Of a stretch of 64,000 bases of DNA, positions 59,201-64,000 are shown one piece after another. The notes below the pieces were generated by a model. The model did not search any database. It had not been told where the DNA came from and was given only the letters and a program-made list of their open reading frames with translations. Position numbers and translations under genes: made by a program. The stretch is taken from NCBI RefSeq assembly GCF_954871325.1, contig NC_088776.1:64378711-64442710 (forward strand), in the 5' to 3' direction. This DNA is from Gordionus sp. m RMFG-2023 (Eukaryota > Nematomorpha > Gordioida > Chordodea > Parachordodidae). How positions within the stretch are numbered: the first letter of the stretch is position 1; every line of letters starts with the position of its first letter.

Positions 59201-62200
59201 CCAGGCCAGGCCAGGCCAGGCCAGGCCAGGGCCAGGCCAGGCCAGGCCAGGCCAGGGCCAGGCCAGGCCAGGCCAGGCCAGGCCAGGCCAGGCCAGGCCA
59301 GGCCAGGCCAGGCCAGGCCAGGCCAGGGCCAGGCCAGGCCAGGCCAGGCCAGGCCAGGCCAGGCCAGGCCAGGCCAGGCCAGGCCAGGCCAGGCCAGGCC
59401 AGGCCAGGCCAGGCCAGGCCAGGGCCAGGCCAGGCCAGGCCAGGCCAGGGCCAGGCCAGGCCAGGCCAGGCCAGGCCAGGCCAGGCCAGGCCAGGCCAGG
59501 CCAGGCCAGGCCAGGCCAGGCCAGGCCAGGCCAGGCCAGGCCAGGCCAGGCCAGGCCAGGCCAGGCCAGGCCAGGCCAGGCCAGGCCAGGCCAGGCCAGG
59601 CCAGGCCAGGCCAGGCCAGGCCAGGCCAGGCCAGGCCAGGCCAGGCCAGGGCCAGGCCAGGCCAGGCCAGGCCAGGCCAGGCCAGGCCAGGCCAGGCCAG
59701 GCCAGGCCAGGCCAGGCCAGGCCAGGCCAGGCCAGGCCAGGCCAGGCCAGGCCAGGCCAGGCCAGGCCAGGCCAGGCCAGGCCAGGCCAGGCCAGGGCCA
59801 GGCCAGGCCAGGCCAGGCCAGGCCAGGCCAGGCCAGGCCAGGGCCAGGCCAGGCCAGGCCAGGCCAGGCCAGGCCAGGCCAGGCCAGGCCAGGCCAGGCC
59901 AGGCCAGGCCAGGCCAGGCCAGGCCAGGCCAGGCCAGGCCAGGCCAGGCCAGGCCAGGCCAGGCCAGGGCCAGGCCAGGCCAGGCCAGGCCAGGGCCAGG
60001 CCAGGCCAGGCCAGGCCAGGCCAGGCCAGGCCAGGCCAGGCCAGGCCAGGCCAGGCCAGGCCAGGCCAGGCCAGGCCAGGCCAGGCCAGGCCAGGCCAGG
60101 CCAGGCCAGGCCAGGCCAGGCCAGGCCAGGCCAGGCCAGGCCAGGCCAGGCCAGGCCAGGCCAGGCCAGGCCAGGCCAGGCCAGGCCAGGCCAGGCCAGG
60201 CCAGGCCAGGCCAGGCCAGGCCAGGCCAGGCCAGGCCAGGCCAGGCCAGGCCAGGCCAGGCCCAGGCCAGGCCAGGCCAGGCCAGGCCAGGCCAGGCCAG
60301 GGCCAGGCCAGGCCAGGCCAGGCCAGGGCCAGGCCAGGGCCAGGGCCAGGCCAGGCCAGGCCAGGCCAGGGCCAGGCCAGGGCCAGGCCAGGGCCAGGCC
60401 AGGCCAGGCCAGGGCCAGGCCAGGCCAGGCCAGGCCAGGCCAGGCCAGGCCAGGCCAGGGCCAGGCCAGGCCAGGCCAGGCCAGGCCAGGCCAGGCCAGG
60501 CCAGGGCCAGGCCAGGCCAGGCCAGGCCAGGCCAGGCCAGGGCCAGGCCAGGCCAGGCCAGGCCAGGCCAGGCCAGGCCAGGCCAGGCCAGGCCAGGCCA
60601 GGCCAGGCCAGGCCAGGGCCAGGGCCAGGCCAGGCCAGGGCCAGGCCAGGCCAGGCCAGGCCAGGCCAGGCCAGGCCAGGCCAGGCCAGGCCAGGCCAGG
60701 CCAGGCCAGGCCAGGCCAGGCCAGGCCAGGCCAGGGCCAGGGCCAGGCCAGGCCAGGCCAGGCCAGGGCCAGGCCAGGCCAGGCCAGGCCAGGCCAGGCC
60801 AGGCCAGGCCAGGCCAGGCCAGGCCAGGCCAGGCCAGGCCAGGCCAGGCCAGGGCCAGGCCAGGCCAGGCCAGGCCAGGCCAGGCCAGGCCAGGCCAGGC
60901 CAGGCCAGGCCAGGCCAGGCCAGGCCAGGCCAGGCCAGGCCAGGGCCAGGCCAGGCCAGGGCCAGGCCAGGCCAGGCCAGGCCAGGCCAGGCCAGGCCAG
61001 GCCAGGCCAGGGCCAGGCCAGGCCAGGCCAGGCCAGGCCAGGCCAGGCCAGGGCCAGGCCAGGCCAGGCCAGGGCCAGGCCAGGCCAGGCCAGGCCAGGC
61101 CAGGCCAGGCCAGGCCAGGCCAGGCCAGGCCAGGCCAGGCCAGGGCCAGGCCAGGCCAGGCCAGGCCAGGCCAGGCCAGGCCAGGCCAGGCCAGGCCAGG
61201 CCAGGCCAGGCCAGGGCCAGGCCAGGCCAGGCCAGGCCAGGCCAGGCCAGGCCAGGCCAGGCCAGGCCAGGCCAGGCCAGGCCAGGCCAGGCCAGGCCAG
61301 GCCAGGCCAGGCCAGGCCAGGCCAGGCCAGGCCAGGCCAGGCCAGGCCAGGCCAGGCCAGGCCAGGCCAGGCCAGGCCAGGCCAGGCCAGGCCAGGCCAG
61401 GCCAGGCCAGGCCAGGCCAGGCCAGGCCAGGGCCAGGCCAGGCCAGGCCAGGCCAGGCCAGGCCAGGCCAGGCCAGGCCAGGCCAGGCCAGGCCAGGCCA
61501 GGCCAGGCCAGGCCAGGCCAGGCCAGGCCAGGCCAGGCCAGGCCAGGCCAGGGCCAGGCCAGGCCAGGCCAGGCCAGGCCAGGGCCAGGCCAGGCCAGGC
61601 CAGGCCAGGCCAGGCCAGGCCAGGCCAGGCCAGGCCAGGCCAGGCCAGGCCAGGCCAGGCCAGGCCAGGCCAGGCCAGGCCAGGCCAGGCCAGGCCAGGC
61701 CAGGCCAGGCCAGGCCAGGCCAGGCCAGGCCAGGCCAGGCCAGGCCAGGCCAGGCCAGGCCAGGCCAGGCCAGGCCAGGCCAGGGCCAGGCCAGGCCAGG
61801 CCAGGCCAGGCCAGGCCAGGCCAGGCCAGGCCAGGCCAGGCCAGGCCAGGCCAGGCCAGGCCAGGCCAGGCCAGGCCAGGCCAGGCCAGGCCAGCCAGGC
61901 CAGGGCCAGGCCAGGCCAGGCCAGGCCAGGGCCAGGCCAGGCCAGGCCAGGCCAGGCCAGGCCAGGCCAGGCCAGGCCAGGCCAGGCCAGGCCAGGGCCA
62001 GGCCAGGCCAGGCCAGGGCCAGGCCAGGCCAGGGCCAGGCCAGGCCAGGCCAGGCCAGGCCAGGCCAGGCCAGGCCAGGCCAGGCCAGGCCAGGCCAGGC
62101 CAGGGCCAGGCCAGGCCAGGCCAGGCCAGGGCCAGGCCAGGCCAGGCCAGGCCAGGGCCAGGCCAGGCCAGGCCAGGCCAGGCCAGGCCAGGCCAGGCCA

Positions 62201-63969
62201 GGCCAGGCCAGGCCAGGCCAGGCCAGGCCAGGCCAGGCCAGGCCAGGCCAGGCCAGGCCAGGCCAGGCCAGGCCAGGCCAGGCCAGGCCAGGCCAGGCCA
62301 GGCCAGGCCAGGGCCAGGCCAGGCCAGGCCAGGCCAGGCCAGGCCAGGCCAGGGCCAGGCCAGGCCAGGCCAGGCCAGGGCCAGGCCAGGCCAGGCCAGG
62401 CCAGGCCAGGCCAGGCCAGGGCCAGGCCAGGCCAGGCCAGGCCAGGCCAGGCCAGGCCAGGCCAGGCCAGGCCAGGCCAGGCCAGGGCCAGGGCCAGGCC
62501 AGGCCAGGCCAGGCCAGGGCCAGGCCAGGCCAGGCCAGGCCAGGCCAGGCCAGGCCAGGCCAGGCCAGGCCAGGCCAGGCCAGGCCAGGGCCAGGCCAGG
62601 CCAGGCCAGGCCAGGCCAGGCCAGGCCAGGCCAGGCCAGGCCAGGCCAGGCCAGGGCCAGGCCAGGCCAGGCCAGGCCAGGCCAGGCCAGGGCCAGGCCA
62701 GGCCAGGCCAGGCCAGGCCAGGCCAGGCCAGGCCAGGCCAGGCCAGGCCAGGCCAGGGCCAGGCCAGGCCAGGCCAGGCCAGGCCAGGGCCAGGCCAGGC
62801 CAGGCCAGGCCAGGCCAGGCCAGGCCAGGCCAGGGCCAGGCCAGGCCAGGCCAGGCCAGGCCAGGCCAGGCCAGGCCAGGCCAGGCCAGGCCAGGCCAGG
62901 CCAGGGCCAGGGCCAGGCCAGGCCAGGCCAGGCCAGGCCAGGCCAGGCCAGGCCAGGCCAGGGCCAGGCCAGGCCAGGCCAGGCCAGGGCCAGGCCAGGC
63001 CAGGCCAGGCCAGGGCCAGGCCAGGCCAGGCCAGGCCAGGCCAGGGCCAGGCCAGGCCAGGCCAGGCCAGGCCAGGCCAGGCCAGGCCAGGCCAGGCCAG
63101 GCCAGGGCCAGGCCAGGGCCAGGGCCAGGCCAGGCCAGGCCAGGCCAGGCCAGGCCAGGGCCAGGCCAGGGCCAGGGCCAGGCCAGGCCAGGCCAGGCCA
63201 GGCCAGGCCAGGCCAGGGCCAGGCCAGGCCAGGCCAGGCCAGGCCAGGCCAGGCCAGGCCAGGCCAGGCCAGGCCAGGCCAGGCCAGGCCAGGCCAGGCC
63301 AGGCCAGGCCAGGCCAGGCCAGGGCCAGGGCCAGGCCAGGCCAGGCCAGGGCCAGGGCCAGGCCAGGCCAGGCCAGGCCAGGCCAGGCCAGGGCCAGGCC
63401 AGGCCAGGCCAGGCCAGGCCAGGCCAGGCCAGGCCAGGCCAGGCGGCCAGGCCAGGCCAGGCCAGGCCAGGCCAGGCCAGGCCAGGCCAGGCCAGGCCAG
63501 GCCAGGCCAGGCCAGGCCAGGCCAGGCCAGGCCAGGCCAGGCCAGGCCAGGGCCAGGCCAGGCCAGGCCAGGGCCAGGCCAGGCCAGGCCAGGGCCAGGC
63601 CAGGCCAGGCCAGGCCAGGCCAGGCCAGGCCAGGCCAGGCCAGGCCAGGCCAGGCCAGGCCAGGCCAGGCCAGGCCAGGCCAGGCCAGGCCAGGCCAGGC
63701 CAGGCCAGGCCAGGCCAGGCCAGGCCAGGCCAGGCCAGCCGGCCAGGCCAGGCCAGGCCAGGCCAGGCCAGGCCAGGCCAGGCCAGGCCAGGCCAGGCCA
63801 GGGCCAGGCCAGGCCAGGCCAGGCCAGGCCAGGCCAGCCAGGCCAGGCCAGGCCAGGCCAGGCCAGGCCAGGCCAGGCCAGGGCCAGGGCCAGGCCAGGC
63901 CAGGCCAGGCCAGGCCAGCCAGGCCAGGCCAGGGCCAGGCCAGGCCAGGCCAGGCCAGGCCAGGCCAGG
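41291..63969 (+). repeat. 22.7 kb (CCAGG/CCAGGG)n array, probably a miscalled TTAGGG telomere
   Basis: About 4,500 units, mostly CCAGG with scattered CCAGGG. Rare variants are CCAG, CCAGGGG and single oddities (57641, 60261, 63444, 63738). It begins inside block a of the fourth higher-order unit: earlier copies read TTATGGTTAGGGGTAGGG, here TTATGGCTAGGGCAGGG, then CCAGGG units, so each TT became CT or CC. CCAGGG units are denser near both ends than in the middle. Because 15 bases make three units without a stop, every frame is open, giving meaningless GLAWP-type translations. Known nanopore base-calling of the CCCTAA strand yields CCCTGG, whose complement is CCAGGG; loss of one G gives CCAGG. 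The best reading is the true telomere, wrongly called. A real satellite is the alternative. Confidence 0.8.
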
Positions 63970-64000
63970 CTGTACAGAGCACACGTAACCGAACTGGGGC
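63970..64000 (-). other. Short non-repeat tail resembling a nanopore adapter
   Basis: The array stops abruptly. The next bases include AGCACACGTAACCGAAC. The reverse complement of the nanopore ligation adapter, as remembered, contains AGCAATACGTAACTGAAC; the two differ by one missing base and two T-to-C changes. This fits a read that began at the chromosome's 5' C-strand end, with the adapter left on and miscalled with the same bias as the array. If the contig continues beyond this window, the reading would need revision. Confidence 0.55.

Noticed and set aside
41291-63969. A new G+C-rich satellite or centromere-like array
   Set aside because: Not excluded, but less likely: position, direction and register all match a TTAGGG telomere, and the base changes match a known base-calling error.
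41257-63984. Two overlapping open frames of more than 7,500 residues on the minus strand made of GLAWP and related repeats
   Set aside because: A five-base unit without stop codons is open in every frame. The ATG codons lie in the adapter-like tail, and the underlying bases are probably miscalled telomere. Nothing supports a protein.

Overview
The window is about 41 kb of very AT-rich, intron-bearing animal DNA that ends in a subtelomere and a 22.7 kb run of a 5/6-base G+C-rich repeat. Phase-1 EGF-like exons, a Kunitz inhibitor exon behind a signal-peptide exon, hAT transposons of the ZMYM1-like kind and TTAGGG telomere-type repeats point to a metazoan that is neither an insect nor a nematode (those use other telomere repeats). 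A small AT-rich parasitic lineage such as a myxozoan or flatworm would fit, but the sequence does not prove it.

Layout. 683-4586 (+): five exons of a protein built of EGF-like modules, whose largest intron holds an interrupted tandem duplication and a minisatellite. 4.6-18.7 kb: gene-poor DNA with a decayed hAT transposase (9.7-10.6 kb), copies of a G+C-rich 'GGCCCGG plus T/A tract' repeat, and dispersed repeats. 18768-21617 (+): a secreted Kunitz-type inhibitor gene (signal exon, micro-exon, Kunitz exon) with a decayed MULE-like transposase on the other strand of its intron. 22.9-32.1 kb: a large, old inverted duplication. Its right arm leads into a seven-exon gene for an N-glycosylation-rich protein (31390-33566). 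Its left arm carries the decayed mirror copy and was later invaded by a second hAT element, which was itself invaded by the G+C-rich repeat, and by a 348 bp hAT-type MITE with clear 8 bp target duplications. 33.7-34.7 kb: small tandem repeats. 34.67-41.29 kb: a subtelomeric higher-order repeat with about 15 interstitial TTAGGG blocks, all pointing the same way. 41.29-63.97 kb: (CCAGG/CCAGGG)n. 63.97-64.0 kb: a short unrelated tail.

Main interpretation. The G+C-rich array starts exactly where a TTAGGG block is expected in the fourth copy of the higher-order repeat, and each early unit is TTAGGG with TT changed to CT or CC. Nanopore reads of the CCCTAA strand are known to be miscalled as CCCTGG. 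The last bases also resemble the reverse complement of a nanopore ligation adapter, with the same A-to-G/T-to-C bias. The simplest reading is that 41.29-63.97 kb is the real chromosome-end telomere written wrongly by the base caller, not a new satellite and not a 7,500-residue protein. The alternative, a real CCAGG satellite, is kept open with decisive checks named.

No operons, rRNA, tRNA or CRISPR were seen. Exon limits are read by eye from splice signals, phase and domain patterns. Transcript evidence is absent.
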